A stretch of 48,189 nt of DNA from an uncultured Prevotellaceae bacterium (GCA_947306175.1 CAMZFV010000023.1:1-48189); one strand, 5' to 3'. Positions 1-9,630 are shown, counted from the first letter of the stretch. Notes: a model not told the origin generated them from the sequence alone. Numbers and translations are program-made.

Positions 1-85
1 GTCCAACGCCGCACAGCGGGCACTCTTCGGGAGGTGTGTCACCCTCATGGATGTAGCCACACACAACGCATTTCCATTTCTTCAT
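1..85 (-). CDS. Rubredoxin-like domain protein, N-terminal fragment
   Basis: Only the first 28 codons are in the window; the gene runs off the left edge. The fragment opens MKKWKC and has two CxxC knuckles (C6/C9 and C22/C25), the usual ligands of a rubredoxin-type Fe(SCys)4 site. The 12-residue spacing between knuckles is short, as in the rubredoxin-like domains attached to rubrerythrins and some flavoproteins, rather than free rubredoxin. It probably carries electrons in oxidative-stress or redox metabolism, but the partner domain is not visible. A promoter-like element lies upstream at 133-165. Confidence 0.6.
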   Translation of the reverse strand, partial: MKKWKCVVCGYIHEGDTPPEECPLCGVG

Positions 86-132
86 TGTCGTGAATTGTTT
101 TAGATGGTTAATAAAAACAGATTTATTGGTTA

Positions 133-165
133 CAAAGTTACACTATCAAGTCCCTATATTCCAAA
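133..165 (-). promoter_or_regulatory. Bacteroidetes-type promoter for the rubredoxin-like gene
   Basis: On the minus strand TTTG (162-165) is followed after 21 nt by TAACTTTG (133-140), matching the Bacteroidetes sigma-ABfr consensus TTTG-N19-21-TAnnTTTG. It would give a leader of about 40 nt before the start codon at 85. Confidence 0.45.
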
Positions 166-262
166 TTTTTTATCGTTTTTTATGAAATAATTAGCCCCCA
201 ATCAAAAACAAAGGTAACCTGACCATATTGATGGTGATACCCGAAGGGTGACCTTTGAGTAA

Positions 263-315
263 CCCCTCATGAATCAAGTAACCGAGCATAGCGAGGTCGC
301 TTGATTCATGAGGGG
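263..315. repeat. Left-flank hairpin of the IS200-like element
   Basis: Positions 263-278 and 300-315 are perfect 16-nt reverse complements, with a 21-nt loop that holds a short inner ACC/GGT pairing. It sits just inside the outer terminal repeat and is a plausible transposase recognition hairpin. Confidence 0.7.
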
Positions 316-417
316 TATGGCCATATCAAAGTCTGTCGCCGACGGCGACCCCATTGAGTCCTTAAGAAACATCATCGGTTTGCTCGTTTTCCCGATTCTT
401 ATTATCTTTGTGACGTT

Positions 418-867
418 ATGAGTTATACGCATCTAGTCTATCACATCGTTTTTCGGACCTACCGTAGCATGCCTTCTATTGAGGAGGAGCATGAACGGGA
501 GTTATATGCTTACATTAATGGTTTTGTTACTAATCATCATGCTAAACTCTACCGTATTGGCGGTATGCCTGATCACATACATCTACTGGTATCTATTCCT
601 CCTAACATCGCGTTATCAGAGTTTATTAGAGAGCTGAAATTTGCCACTAACGGGTGGATGAAACAGAGTCCGTCATTTCCTCTATTTGCTGGTTGGGGAG
701 AGGGATATGCTGCTTTTACCTATTCCAAAGAGCAGATTCCCATAGTGAAACAGTACATTATCAATCAGAAGGAACATCATCATAAGATGTCGTTTGCCGA
801 GGAATACAGGAATTTCATTCTTGAAAACGGAGGAGAGATAGACGAGAGGTTTTTTCTAAAAGAATAA
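418..867 (+). CDS. IS200/IS605-family Y1 (HUH) transposase, TnpA-like
   Basis: The 149-residue protein has the size and signature of single-domain Y1 transposases (PF01797 type) that cut and rejoin single-stranded DNA. The metal-binding HUH motif is HIH at residues 53-55 in the context GGMPDHIHLLV. The likely nucleophile is Tyr113 on the helix reading VKQYIINQKEHH, a stretch characteristic of the family. The tail (EIDERFF) also matches close relatives. No TnpB/IscB partner gene is adjacent. The reading frame is intact, so the element may be active. It could also be a REP-associated (RAYT) transposase, since hairpin pairs flank the gene in opposite orientation. Confidence 0.9.
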   Translation: MSYTHLVYHIVFRTYRSMPSIEEEHERELYAYINGFVTNHHAKLYRIGGMPDHIHLLVSIPPNIALSEFIRELKFATNGWMKQSPSFPLFAGWGEGYAAFTYSKEQIPIVKQYIINQKEHHHKMSFAEEYRNFILENGGEIDERFFLKE

Positions 868-912
868 GTCAGAAAGGGGTCGCCTTCGGCGACAGTATCG
901 ATTGTTATTGCT

Positions 913-947
913 CCCCGTGTGATGCTGGCAAGCCAGCTCACACGGGG
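913..947. repeat. Right-flank hairpin of the IS200-like element
   Basis: CCCCGTGTGA (913-922) pairs with TCACACGGGG (938-947), and inside it GCTGGC pairs with GCCAGC around a 2-nt loop. This compact, strong hairpin overlaps the start of the right outer repeat at 944. Its sequence differs from the left-flank hairpin. Confidence 0.65.
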
Positions 948-1040
948 TTACTCAAATGTCACCCTTCGGGTGAGACAGCGTATTTTTACTTTAGGTGCGT
1001 CAATAAAACAAACGTCTAGTTCTGAGATCGTTTCGGGATG

Positions 1041-1074
1041 AAAAAATCCCCACAATGCGTTGGCATTGCGGGGA
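1041..1074 (-). terminator. Intrinsic terminator of gapA
   Basis: On the minus strand CCCCGCAATGC and GCATTGTGGGG form an 11-bp stem (one G-U pair) with a CAAC-type loop, followed by a run of six T. It starts about 27 nt beyond the gapA stop codon. Confidence 0.8.
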
Positions 1075-1100
1075 TAGTCGTTGAGTGTTGAGGATGTGGA

Positions 1101-2159
<1,059 letters not shown>

Positions 2160-2203
2160 TTAATAAATAATGCAGTTATATAACTATAATGTTAATTTTT
2201 TAC

Positions 2204-2255
2204 TATCTTTGCATTGCGTTTGTCGCAGAACAGTCGCTTTGCGACTGCAAAGTTA
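2204..2255. promoter_or_regulatory. Divergent gapA/mscL promoter region with hairpin
   Basis: A rightward TATCTTTG box (2204-2211) and a leftward TAACTTTG box (2248-2255) face away across 36 nt. Between them CAGTCGC (2231-2237) and GCGACTG (2241-2247) form a perfect 7-bp inverted repeat with a TTT centre. The two boxes match the Bacteroidetes -7 element, but neither has a well-spaced TTTG at -33. The inverted repeat could be an operator for either gene. Confidence 0.45.
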
Positions 2256-2358
2256 ACAAAATTATTGGATTGAAGTTGACTTTGTCTGGCAAAATGCTAT
2301 TTTTGACTCTTAATTAAGATTGTTTAATAGATATATTAACTTTTAAAATTAAAAGATT

Positions 2359-2769
2359 ATGGGTTTTGTAAAAGAATTTAAAGAGTTTGCCATGAGGGGC
2401 AATGTAATGGACATGGCTGTCGGTGTTATCATGGGCGGTGCCTTTGGCAAGATCGTTAGCTCACTCGTTGACGATGTTCTCATGCCGTTCATTGGCATGC
2501 TGACTGGTGGCGTTGACCTGTCGGGTTTGAAGTATGAGGTGATGTTACCCGCAATTGATGGTGGCGAGGCTATCGCAGGAGCTACAATCAAGTACGGTAT
2601 GTTCATCCAGAACATCATCGACTTCCTGATCATCGCCTTCTGTATCTTCTTGATGATCAAGGCTATGAACAAGCTTATGCCCAAGAAGGAAGAGCCCGAG
2701 GCTCCCGCTGGTCCCACTCAGGAAGAGCTGCTTACCGACATCCGCGACCTGCTCAAGGAGAAGAAGTAA
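2359..2769 (+). CDS. mscL: Large-conductance mechanosensitive channel
   Basis: MscL is an inner-membrane homopentamer that opens under high membrane tension and releases solutes during hypo-osmotic shock. The 136-residue protein matches the family length. The N-terminal amphipathic helix and TM1 (residues about 3-45, including [18 protein letters not shown] and the conserved gate region) are followed by a short periplasmic loop, TM2 (about 76-100) and the usual charged C-terminal helix ending in [15 protein letters not shown]. The start codon follows an A-rich leader. The gene is monocistronic, with a strong terminator 30 nt after the stop. Confidence 0.95.
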   Translation: MGFVKEFKEFAMRGNVMDMAVGVIMGGAFGKIVSSLVDDVLMPFIGMLTGGVDLSGLKYEVMLPAIDGGEAIAGATIKYGMFIQNIIDFLIIAFCIFLMIKAMNKLMPKKEEPEAPAGPTQEELLTDIRDLLKEKK

Positions 2770-2798
2770 GCCCCAGAGACTCCAATTCACCTAACAAC

Positions 2799-2841
2799 CG
2801 CGCCCGCCATCAACGTCAGTTGAAGCGGGCGCGTAGTTTTC
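2799..2841 (+). terminator. Intrinsic terminator of mscL
   Basis: CGCGCCCGC (2799-2807) pairs perfectly with GCGGGCGCG (2825-2833) around a 17-nt loop, followed by TAGTTTT. Confidence 0.8.
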
Positions 2842-2917
2842 CTGTCCATGTTGAGTAAAAAAAGAAAGCTATGCGACGAGCGCATAGCCTTTTAACTAAA
2901 CTGGTAGGGTAATGTTG

Positions 2918-3136
2918 TTAATCGTTAATCTTTAACAAGCCTGTGCGGTAAGCCTTACCTATGAGTTCCGCTACATTGCGAGAGTTGGTTTTGCGCAACA
3001 ACTGTTTGCGGTGATACTCCACAGTGTTAGAGGAGATGAAAATTTTCTCTCCAATCTCCTTGCTGTTATACCCTGCTGACAGCAATTCGAGTACTTCCTT
3101 TTCTCTGGAAGTCAGTTCAATCTTGGGGGCACTCAT
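2918..3136 (-). CDS. Stand-alone LuxR/GerE-type helix-turn-helix regulator
   Basis: The 72-residue protein is essentially one LuxR-type DNA-binding domain: LTSREKEVLELLSAGYNSKEIGEKIF followed by the recognition-helix segment SSNTVEYHRKQLLRKT. It has no receiver, PAS or ligand-binding domain. It is probably a small transcription factor that binds DNA as a dimer; its signal and targets cannot be read from sequence. It has a good promoter of its own (3179-3210) and no obvious partner kinase nearby. It could also be the surviving output domain of a larger regulator, but the start and promoter look purposeful. Confidence 0.8.
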   Translation of the reverse strand: MSAPKIELTSREKEVLELLSAGYNSKEIGEKIFISSNTVEYHRKQLLRKTNSRNVAELIGKAYRTGLLKIND

Positions 3137-3178
3137 AATATCATGATTTTTGATAAGATGCTTATTTTAATATAGTTG

Positions 3179-3210
3179 CAAAAATAGATAGGAAAATGCA
3201 TCAAACCAAA
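3179..3210 (-). promoter_or_regulatory. Promoter of the LuxR-type regulator
   Basis: On the minus strand TTTG (3207-3210), 20 nt, then TATTTTTG (3179-3186), a near-ideal Bacteroidetes promoter. It lies 43 nt upstream of the start codon. Confidence 0.6.
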
Positions 3211-3282
3211 CAAAAACGCAATAATTTCGACAAAATGATAGCAAAACTATGTATTTCAGTAGAAAATTTTTAGCAATTGATA

Positions 3283-3378
3283 CTAATTGTCGCTATCTTG
3301 CTCATCATCCTGAGCCACCTTTTTATAGTGGTTATCGCTAACGGCCTGCCATTTCCTGGTGGCAATATCAGTCGACAT
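3283..3378 (-). CDS. Possible small ORF, 31 residues, after the phosphoesterase gene
   Basis: An ATG 5 nt beyond the stop codon of the leftward phosphoesterase gene opens a 31-codon frame (MSTDIATRKWQAVSDNHYKK, then a D/E-rich tail ending DSDN). The close spacing would permit translational coupling. The product is very polar and has no recognisable domain. It may be a genuine small protein or simply an open stretch after the operon. Confidence 0.3.
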   Translation of the reverse strand: MSTDIATRKWQAVSDNHYKKVAQDDEQDSDN

Positions 3379-3383
3379 TACCC

Positions 3384-4799
3384 TTAGATGTTGATGATGG
3401 CGGTGTGGTCGTTGATGATGGTCTCGTGCTTGGTGCCGATGTCGTTGCGGTCCTCGAGTATGCTGCGCAGCACGAGACGGAATGTCTTGGTGCTGCGTAG
3501 TCTCAAGGCGACTTTAACGATTGGGCGCATGATCCCTCTGATGGTTTCATCGATGACATGACTGACACCATCAATGAGATCTTCCACGAGTTGACGATAG
3601 TCACGGCCGCCCTCGTTGCCCTCGGCAAAGGCGATGTAGATTCCTGTAACGGGCTGTTGCAAATGTTTGAGCAAGAGTTGGGCAATGTCATCAGGGTTGT
3701 CAGGCAGATTGACGTAACGCATCAGCAAGGGGTGCTTGTTGCGGTAATTGTCGATGGCTTGGCTGATTTCTGGCCAGTAGCGGTTGAGTACGCCACGGGT
3801 CATGGTAGGAATGCAGTTCTTGAACACTTCGCGGGCATGTTCGCCGAAGTTGGGGTCTGAGGGTAGGCTGTGTAGTGTCACGCTGCGCAGCTGCATCTTG
3901 CCTGCCAGCGTATTGCAGGTGGCCATGCGCCACTGGCAGGGATATCCCACAGCAGCAGCGGTGGCGATTTCGACCATCTCGCCCTGCTGACGGCTCGTAT
4001 GGCTGATATCGCTGATGTGGAGGTGTCCCGTGAAGATGACGTGAACGCCCGCATCAATCAGGCGCTGGCACAAGCTATGGGCATCATCGACCATATAGGG
4101 CGAAGCCAGCGTTTCCTCCATGTGGAAGTGGGTGACGAGGTGGTGGTGCATCATGGCGATGACATGACGGCCCGCTGCCGTGGCTTGCTCCGCCTGTTCC
4201 ACTAGCCATTGCTGGGTTGATGCTTCGAGGCGTCCGCTGGTCTTACAGTGGTCCCTGGCATCGCCGCGCGAGACAAAGGTGTTGAGCCGGTCCATGCAGG
4301 CATCGATGCCCAGAATGGAAAGTTTGTCAGTAATGTCACGGCAATAGCTCAGCGTGTCATTGTCGCGTCGCGAATGCTCGTCATAGCCCATGTTCCTGTA
4401 GATGTCGGCAAACTCGTTGCGCGTGATGGTGTCGGCAGGCATGGTGCTGTCGCCGTCATACACCTTGGCATCGGGATTGTTGATATCGTGGTTGCCGGGA
4501 ATGACCAGCACTTGTATGCCTTGATCAACCAGGCGTTGCAGTTGCTTGGCAACCAAGAGGTGGCTCATGCGCTCACCGTCCTTGGTCAGGTCTCCGGTGA
4601 CGAGCACGAGGTGCGGTTGCTGCTCAATGATGTCGCCCACGAGGGAGTCGAGGATCTCGGCGCTCTCGCGCAGCATCTTGCGGTCACGGTTCAGGTATTC
4701 CTCAAAGGCGGGGCCATCGTTGACCAACAGTTGCGGCGCCATCACATGCAGGTCGCTGATGATGGCGATTTTTACGATAGGGTTTAGGTTATGACTCAT
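3384..4799 (-). CDS. Calcineurin-like metallophosphoesterase without signal peptide
   Basis: This is a 471-residue member of the dinuclear metal phosphoesterase family (Metallophos, PF00149 type). The metal-ligand motifs are in order: SDLH (15-18), GDLTKDG (from 69), GNHD (102-105), MMHHHL, and GHLH. It should hydrolyse a phosphomonoester or phosphodiester; the substrate is unknown. It is homologous along its whole length to the next gene upstream (4833-6296), including a shared C-terminal RSILEDRN motif, so the pair is a tandem duplication. Unlike that paralogue it starts directly at MSHNLNPIVKIAIISD with no signal sequence, and an in-frame stop 15 nt upstream rules out a longer N-terminus. 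The intergenic gap is 33 nt, so they are probably co-transcribed. Confidence 0.88.
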   Translation of the reverse strand: MSHNLNPIVKIAIISDLHVMAPQLLVNDGPAFEEYLNRDRKMLRESAEILDSLVGDIIEQQPHLVLVTGDLTKDGERMSHLLVAKQLQRLVDQGIQVLVIPGNHDINNPDAKVYDGDSTMPADTITRNEFADIYRNMGYDEHSRRDNDTLSYCRDITDKLSILGIDACMDRLNTFVSRGDARDHCKTSGRLEASTQQWLVEQAEQATAAGRHVIAMMHHHLVTHFHMEETLASPYMVDDAHSLCQRLIDAGVHVIFTGHLHISDISHTSRQQGEMVEIATAAAVGYPCQWRMATCNTLAGKMQLRSVTLHSLPSDPNFGEHAREVFKNCIPTMTRGVLNRYWPEISQAIDNYRNKHPLLMRYVNLPDNPDDIAQLLLKHLQQPVTGIYIAFAEGNEGGRDYRQLVEDLIDGVSHVIDETIRGIMRPIVKVALRLRSTKTFRLVLRSILEDRNDIGTKHETIINDHTAIINI

Positions 4800-4832
4800 A
4801 ATATGAAGGTGTTATTGGAGGAATCACGCCAG

Positions 4833-6296
4833 TTACAAGGTGACCTTGAGGCGCAGGTCGTCGGTATGGGACTCCAGCGGAGCGCCCACGGCGTTGCGGT
4901 CCTCAAGGATGCTGCGCACCAGCGGCTCCAGTTGGGGATAAACGCTGCTCTGGAAAAACTCCCACAGGTTATCGACCTGGCTGGGGGCCACTTCCTCGAT
5001 CATCGCGCGGATGCCTTGCTTGCCCTGCTCGATGATGTCCTCGATGTCCTGGTCTTGTTCGTTACCCTCGACTACGGCCAGCAGGGTGCGCGAGAGCACT
5101 TCCTTGAGGTGACGCAGGGCCAGCTGCGTCGCCTGCTGCGGATTTTCGGGCAGGTTCACCTCGCCGCCGCCTGCTTCCAACATCGCCTTGAGTTGTCCCA
5201 TGTGGCTGCCCACCTTGCTCCAGGCTTTGCCCGAAATCATTGCGGCCACTCCGGGGGTGGAGTTGATGATGCGCTGCCTGCCCTGTTCGCGCAGGGAGGG
5301 GCAGGCATCGGTGGCTGTGAGCCAGCGGGTATCGATGTCGAGCGAGTGCTGATTGCGGTCAAGGGTCGCCGTCCTAATGGCAAATGGATAGCAGATGGCC
5401 GATCCTGTGGCGACCTCGACAATGCTGTCGTTACCATCATTATTATATAATGTGGCGACATCGGTCACGTGCAGGTGTCCAGTAAAGAGGGTGTGGACAC
5501 CTGCGTCCATAAGTTTAAGGGCGACGTCGTTGTGATCGTTGACAATGTAGTTGGTCAGCAGACGGCTCTCTTGGTCAAAGTGGGGTACCAGGTGGTGGTG
5601 CATCATGGCGATGACCTGTTTACCCTCTTGCTTGGCCTGTTGTGCCTGGTCGATGACCCACTGCAGCGTTTCGGGCTTGATGCGCCCGCCGTTGTGGTAG
5701 GTGCTTGCGCTGTCGCCCCGGCTGGTCAAGGTGTTGAGTTCGTCCATATTGCTGTCGATGCCAATGACGACAACGCCCTCGATGGGCTCACAGCAGTAAC
5801 TGAGCGACGACGGGTCGCGGCGGGAGTCCTTGCCATAGCCGTAGTTGCTGTAAATCTGTGCAAACTCCTCGCGGGTGATGCTTGCGGAAGGCACGGTCTT
5901 TTCTCCGTCATAGCGCATCGAATAGGGGTTGTTGCAATCATGGTTACCTGGAATGACCAACGCTTGAATACCCTGCCCAGCCATGCGTTCTAAGTGCTGG
6001 GCCATGCGCTCGTGGCTGGCCCGTTCTCCGTTGTGGGTCAAGTCACCGGTAAGCAACACGACAGCAGGCTTGAGAGCGATGATGCTGTCGGTGAGTGCGC
6101 TCATGATGGCGTCGCTCTGGGCCATCATCTTCACTTCGGCCGCATCGGCATGATCAATGGCACTGCCGGGAGTGATCAGCTCAGGGGCCAGCAGGTGGGG
6201 GTCGCTAATGACGACAATGCGCTCATGGGCGGTACGCGCCGTGCTCTCGAGCGCGAGAAGTGTGGATAATATCATTACTATAAGTCTTGTTTTCAT
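4833..6296 (-). CDS. Exported calcineurin-like metallophosphoesterase
   Basis: The 487-residue protein has a cleavable-type signal peptide (MKTRLIVMILSTLLALESTA) followed by the phosphoesterase core: SDPH at 31-34, GDLTHNG at 84-90, GNHD at 117-120, then MMHHHL and GHLH. It is the exported paralogue of the gene just downstream and probably acts in the periplasm or at the surface on a phosphate ester that the sequence does not identify. A C-terminal region of about 150 residues, shared with the paralogue and rich in acidic residues and helix formers, is not part of the catalytic core. Confidence 0.88.
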   Translation of the reverse strand: MKTRLIVMILSTLLALESTARTAHERIVVISDPHLLAPELITPGSAIDHADAAEVKMMAQSDAIMSALTDSIIALKPAVVLLTGDLTHNGERASHERMAQHLERMAGQGIQALVIPGNHDCNNPYSMRYDGEKTVPSASITREEFAQIYSNYGYGKDSRRDPSSLSYCCEPIEGVVVIGIDSNMDELNTLTSRGDSASTYHNGGRIKPETLQWVIDQAQQAKQEGKQVIAMMHHHLVPHFDQESRLLTNYIVNDHNDVALKLMDAGVHTLFTGHLHVTDVATLYNNDGNDSIVEVATGSAICYPFAIRTATLDRNQHSLDIDTRWLTATDACPSLREQGRQRIINSTPGVAAMISGKAWSKVGSHMGQLKAMLEAGGGEVNLPENPQQATQLALRHLKEVLSRTLLAVVEGNEQDQDIEDIIEQGKQGIRAMIEEVAPSQVDNLWEFFQSSVYPQLEPLVRSILEDRNAVGAPLESHTDDLRLKVTL

Positions 6297-6361
6297 ATCT
6301 CAAATTCGGCTTATTGCATTTATTGTGCCAACTCTTGCCCCACCTGCTGTGGTGTATTCAT

Positions 6362-8335
6362 TTAATTGCCGGAAAGCAGCATGTCAATCAGTGCCGTCAC
6401 GTCGGCGACAGAGATGACGCCATCGCAGTTGACATCGGCCATTGGGTCGTAGTAATTGCTATTGCCACTCAAGAGGTAATCGATGAGCAACGTCACATCG
6501 GAGACAGTAATGTAGCCATCACCATTGACATCGCCTGGAGTGATGGCAACAACAATGTTGTTCCATGCGACTTCATCCTCCACCACATAGTACATGGGCT
6601 TGTCATCTGCATTGTCGCGTGTAGCGTTCACCTTCTTATAATAGAAGCGAACGAGGAAAGAGATACCGTCATCCTTGCTATCGACGGTGGCGCCAAATGC
6701 CAGTTCTTCTCCTTCTTCGCTGCCCAATTGAATATGAGTATCATGGCCCATAACCTCAGCAATGAGCGTGAAATTCTCACGGGGAGCTTCGGTATCGTTC
6801 ACCCGATGGCCATAGGGATCTAACGTGTAGTTGCGGATAGAATTACACTTTCTCCAAACGCGAAACATGTATGGCTCATACTCCACGCTGGCATAGTCGG
6901 GCATTTCGGTTGCAATACTCATGATGGGGTTGAAGATGGCGCACTTCTCGCCATTTTCGTCCATCCAGCTGGTACTCAAGTCAACGACACCATTTACCGA
7001 AGCCTCAACGAGTGCAACACCAGTCTTGAGGATGGGACCACCATAGCTGTTTTCATGATGATCGACACGCTCCATACAGAAGGTCCAAACAGTGGGAAGA
7101 TAGCTCATGAATTCGCCAAATTCACCCGTAACTGCGTTATTGTCATAACGGTTTATGAATCCAGGTTCTACAACCATACCATAATCTGGCAAAGAATAAT
7201 TCATCTCCATAAAGGTGCCATCAGTGCGACGCTGCAAGCGGGAAATAATATCTTGAGGTATACAGTTGTTTCCACGTTCAAGTTCATAGTAATAGATCTC
7301 GGGGAGATTCTGGAGGTACATTTCGACGTTGGCATTTTTTACGCCCGGAATAAGCGCGGCGTCAATGTCTGCCATCACCTCCTGCTGGGTGTAGAAGCCG
7401 TCGATCGTGGCATCAACTTTCATGACGGGTACCTCAACGATATTAGTGCTCTTTTCGTTGTCGTAAAGCATTAAGACATAACCGTAGCGGTTGGGGTGCT
7501 GGTTCTCGGATACATCAGCCGCGAACTGGTCCACCAGAGTGAGGCTACTGAAGTCAATCACACCGTTGTTGACAGGCAAGATGCCTTGGGTGACCAGGTC
7601 AATATTGTAGTTAGGGCGATACTGTTGATTCTCAGGCAGATAGTCAATAGTATATTTCACACCATTATAGTAGTTATTGAGCCATAATTGTGCAACTGGT
7701 ATCAGCACCTCAGGGCAGTCGCAATCAAATCGGTATAATGTGAATATGTTTTCACCATTGTTCACGTCATCGGTGGTCAGGCCGTTCACCTCGTCGAGGT
7801 TGGACAAGGTGAGGAAGTTGCGGTAGTAGTTGAGCTCAACGTCACGCACGAAGTCGCTCTCGTAGTGGTCAAGATACAGGGCCAGGAAGTCGTTCCAGCC
7901 GGGGATGATCACTGCGTCGGTGTTGGACCAAGTAACGAGGTCTTGCTCGCCATCCGAGTACTGACCACAGACAATATAGGAGAGAGTGTAGCTGTGCTCA
8001 TACTGGGGAACTGTATAGATGAAAGTGGTCTGATCGGTCACGGCCAGCTCGTTGTAACCATATTCATCAACGATATAGACGGTATAGGTCTGAGGCACGT
8101 TCTCGCCACTAGCCATGTCGAGTGACGAAATCCAGTTAAGCACAACGTTATAGGTGAACTCCTCGGTACCTTCCTCGACATCGGCATCTAGTTCGATGGT
8201 GTAGGCATCCATTCTGGGAGTGTTTGCAGTGTTATATACGCTCTCATTAACACCATTGGCATGAGCCGACAAGCTGCCTGCCATCAGGATAGCGATAGCG
8301 CACAGCATCTTTGATAGGTTGATCTTTTTTTCCAT
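6362..8335 (-). CDS. Secreted protein with C-terminal dockerin-type repeats
   Basis: The 657-residue protein opens with a signal peptide (MEKKINLSKMLCAIAILMAGSLSAHA). The last 60 residues hold two dockerin-type calcium loops, GDVNGDGYITVSDVTLLIDYLLSG and a second unit beginning ADVNCDGVISVADV. Dockerin modules bind cohesins in clostridial cellulosomes; in Bacteroidales they occur on many secreted proteins and the partner is usually unknown. The middle (residues about 250-600) is beta-rich and resembles the C-terminal half of the giant secreted protein at 36253-41004: both have EVPV(M/L)K, a D-(A/H)-(A/H)-L segment, FRVWR/YRIWR and a late LVR(F/L)Y motif. No catalytic domain is recognised. A role as a surface or cargo protein is inference. 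Confidence 0.75.
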   Translation of the reverse strand: MEKKINLSKMLCAIAILMAGSLSAHANGVNESVYNTANTPRMDAYTIELDADVEEGTEEFTYNVVLNWISSLDMASGENVPQTYTVYIVDEYGYNELAVTDQTTFIYTVPQYEHSYTLSYIVCGQYSDGEQDLVTWSNTDAVIIPGWNDFLALYLDHYESDFVRDVELNYYRNFLTLSNLDEVNGLTTDDVNNGENIFTLYRFDCDCPEVLIPVAQLWLNNYYNGVKYTIDYLPENQQYRPNYNIDLVTQGILPVNNGVIDFSSLTLVDQFAADVSENQHPNRYGYVLMLYDNEKSTNIVEVPVMKVDATIDGFYTQQEVMADIDAALIPGVKNANVEMYLQNLPEIYYYELERGNNCIPQDIISRLQRRTDGTFMEMNYSLPDYGMVVEPGFINRYDNNAVTGEFGEFMSYLPTVWTFCMERVDHHENSYGGPILKTGVALVEASVNGVVDLSTSWMDENGEKCAIFNPIMSIATEMPDYASVEYEPYMFRVWRKCNSIRNYTLDPYGHRVNDTEAPRENFTLIAEVMGHDTHIQLGSEEGEELAFGATVDSKDDGISFLVRFYYKKVNATRDNADDKPMYYVVEDEVAWNNIVVAITPGDVNGDGYITVSDVTLLIDYLLSGNSNYYDPMADVNCDGVISVADVTALIDMLLSGN

Positions 8336-8397
8336 AATACTTTTTAATTGAGATGATTTATAATACTTGTTTAAGATTTATTCTAAATAGACTGGTT

Positions 8398-9630
8398 TTA
8401 CAGTGTAGTGACCGTGAATCCGCATTGCTCCAGGTGGCGCCAGTAGGCGGGATAGGACTTGGTGACGACATCGGCATCCTTGATGATAAGTCCGGGGAAG
8501 CGCACGGCGGCAGGGGCAAAGGCCATCGCTAGGCGGTGGTCGCCGTGCGGGTCGATGACGGGTGGCTCTTGGGTGACAGGACAGCGTTCGCCGTACCATG
8601 AGATGGCGTCCTCACTCTCGATTTTCAGGATATAGCCCAACCTGGACAACTCCTCGCGCAGGGCTTCGACGCGGTTGCTCTCCTTGAGATGCAGCGTGCG
8701 CACACCGGTCATGCGGAATGACCGCTCCAGCAGGCACAACAGCACGGCCCACGAGGGCACGAGGTCGGGTGTGGCGCTCATATCGGCAAAGCAGGAACAG
8801 CAGCAGCCGATGAAGTGGCTGGTGTCGAGGGTCAAGCCATGGGCGTCAAAGAGTGAAGCGATGCCCAAGCGTTGGCCCAGATCCACAAGGTGGGCGTCGC
8901 CCTGGATGCTGTCTGCGCTCAGTCCCTCCAGCGTGATACTGGATTGCGGTAAGAGCGCTGCCAGGGCATACCAGGGAGCTGCTGCGCTCCAGTCGCCCTC
9001 AACCATATAGTCGTTGCCCGTGTAGCCTTGTTGGATGGAAATATGATTGTCACGGATATCCACTGGTGCTCCCATGTCACGCATCACGGCGGAGGTCATG
9101 AGGATATAGGGCATCGAGACGATGTCGCCTGTAATCTGGATGGTGCCGCCACCGATGGCCGGCATAATCATCATCACGGCCGAGACGAATTGCGAACTCA
9201 CGCCGCCAGGCATCACCACGTCGCCACCATGCAGAGTCGTGCCATGAATGCGTAGCGGGGGATAGCCTTCCTCGCCCAGATACTCGATGCGGGCACCCAG
9301 TGAGCGCAAGGCATCCACCAGCGGGCCGATGGGACGCTGTCGCATCCGTTCCATACCATCGAGGGTAACGGTCTCTCCCTCTCGCGTGGCAAAATAGGCC
9401 GTCAGGAACCGCATCGCCGTGCCAGCCGCCCCCACGTTGATGTCTCCGCCCTCATTGCGTGCCAGCGCCTTGACCATCACCGCTGTGTCGTCACACAGGG
9501 CGGGACGCATCACCTGAGGCTCCCCACCACACAGGGCGGCAATGAGCAAAGCCCTGTTGGAAAGGCTCTTAGATGTAGGCAACTTAATGGTCGCCCTTGC
9601 TTGTTTTGGCGCTGTCAGTTGCAGGTTCAT
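8398..9630 (-). CDS. aroA: 3-phosphoshikimate 1-carboxyvinyltransferase (EPSP synthase)
   Basis: The enzyme transfers the enolpyruvyl group of PEP to shikimate 3-phosphate in the chorismate pathway, in the cytosol. Visible motifs are the N-terminal substrate site KLPTSKSLSNRA (residues 16-27, Lys21), NVGAAGTAMR (65-74), the DGMERMRQRP loop (91-100), KESNRVEAL, and the DHRLAMAFA motif near the C-terminus. At 410 residues it is slightly short but complete. A run of TAGAT-type intergenic repeats separates it from cvpA upstream by 38 nt, so the two are likely co-transcribed with the dockerin gene downstream. Confidence 0.95.
   Translation of the reverse strand: MNLQLTAPKQARATIKLPTSKSLSNRALLIAALCGGEPQVMRPALCDDTAVMVKALARNEGGDINVGAAGTAMRFLTAYFATREGETVTLDGMERMRQRPIGPLVDALRSLGARIEYLGEEGYPPLRIHGTTLHGGDVVMPGGVSSQFVSAVMMIMPAIGGGTIQITGDIVSMPYILMTSAVMRDMGAPVDIRDNHISIQQGYTGNDYMVEGDWSAAAPWYALAALLPQSSITLEGLSADSIQGDAHLVDLGQRLGIASLFDAHGLTLDTSHFIGCCCSCFADMSATPDLVPSWAVLLCLLERSFRMTGVRTLHLKESNRVEALREELSRLGYILKIESEDAISWYGERCPVTQEPPVIDPHGDHRLAMAFAPAAVRFPGLIIKDADVVTKSYPAYWRHLEQCGFTVTTL

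Larger units (their letters stand above)
240..970 (+). mobile_element. IS200/IS605-type element with nested inverted-repeat flanks
   Basis: One HUH transposase gene (418-867) lies between two nested pairs of inverted repeats. The outer pair is 240-266 and 944-970 (26 of 27 positions complementary). The inner pair is 334-352 and 876-894 (18 of 19). Each flank also has its own strong hairpin: 263-315 on the left (16-bp stem) and 913-947 on the right (interrupted stem of about 16 bp). Single-strand transposases of this family recognise subterminal hairpins, so this looks like a complete single-gene element or a RAYT/REP-type unit. The exact ends are inferred from the outer repeat, not from a known target. 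Confidence 0.65.
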
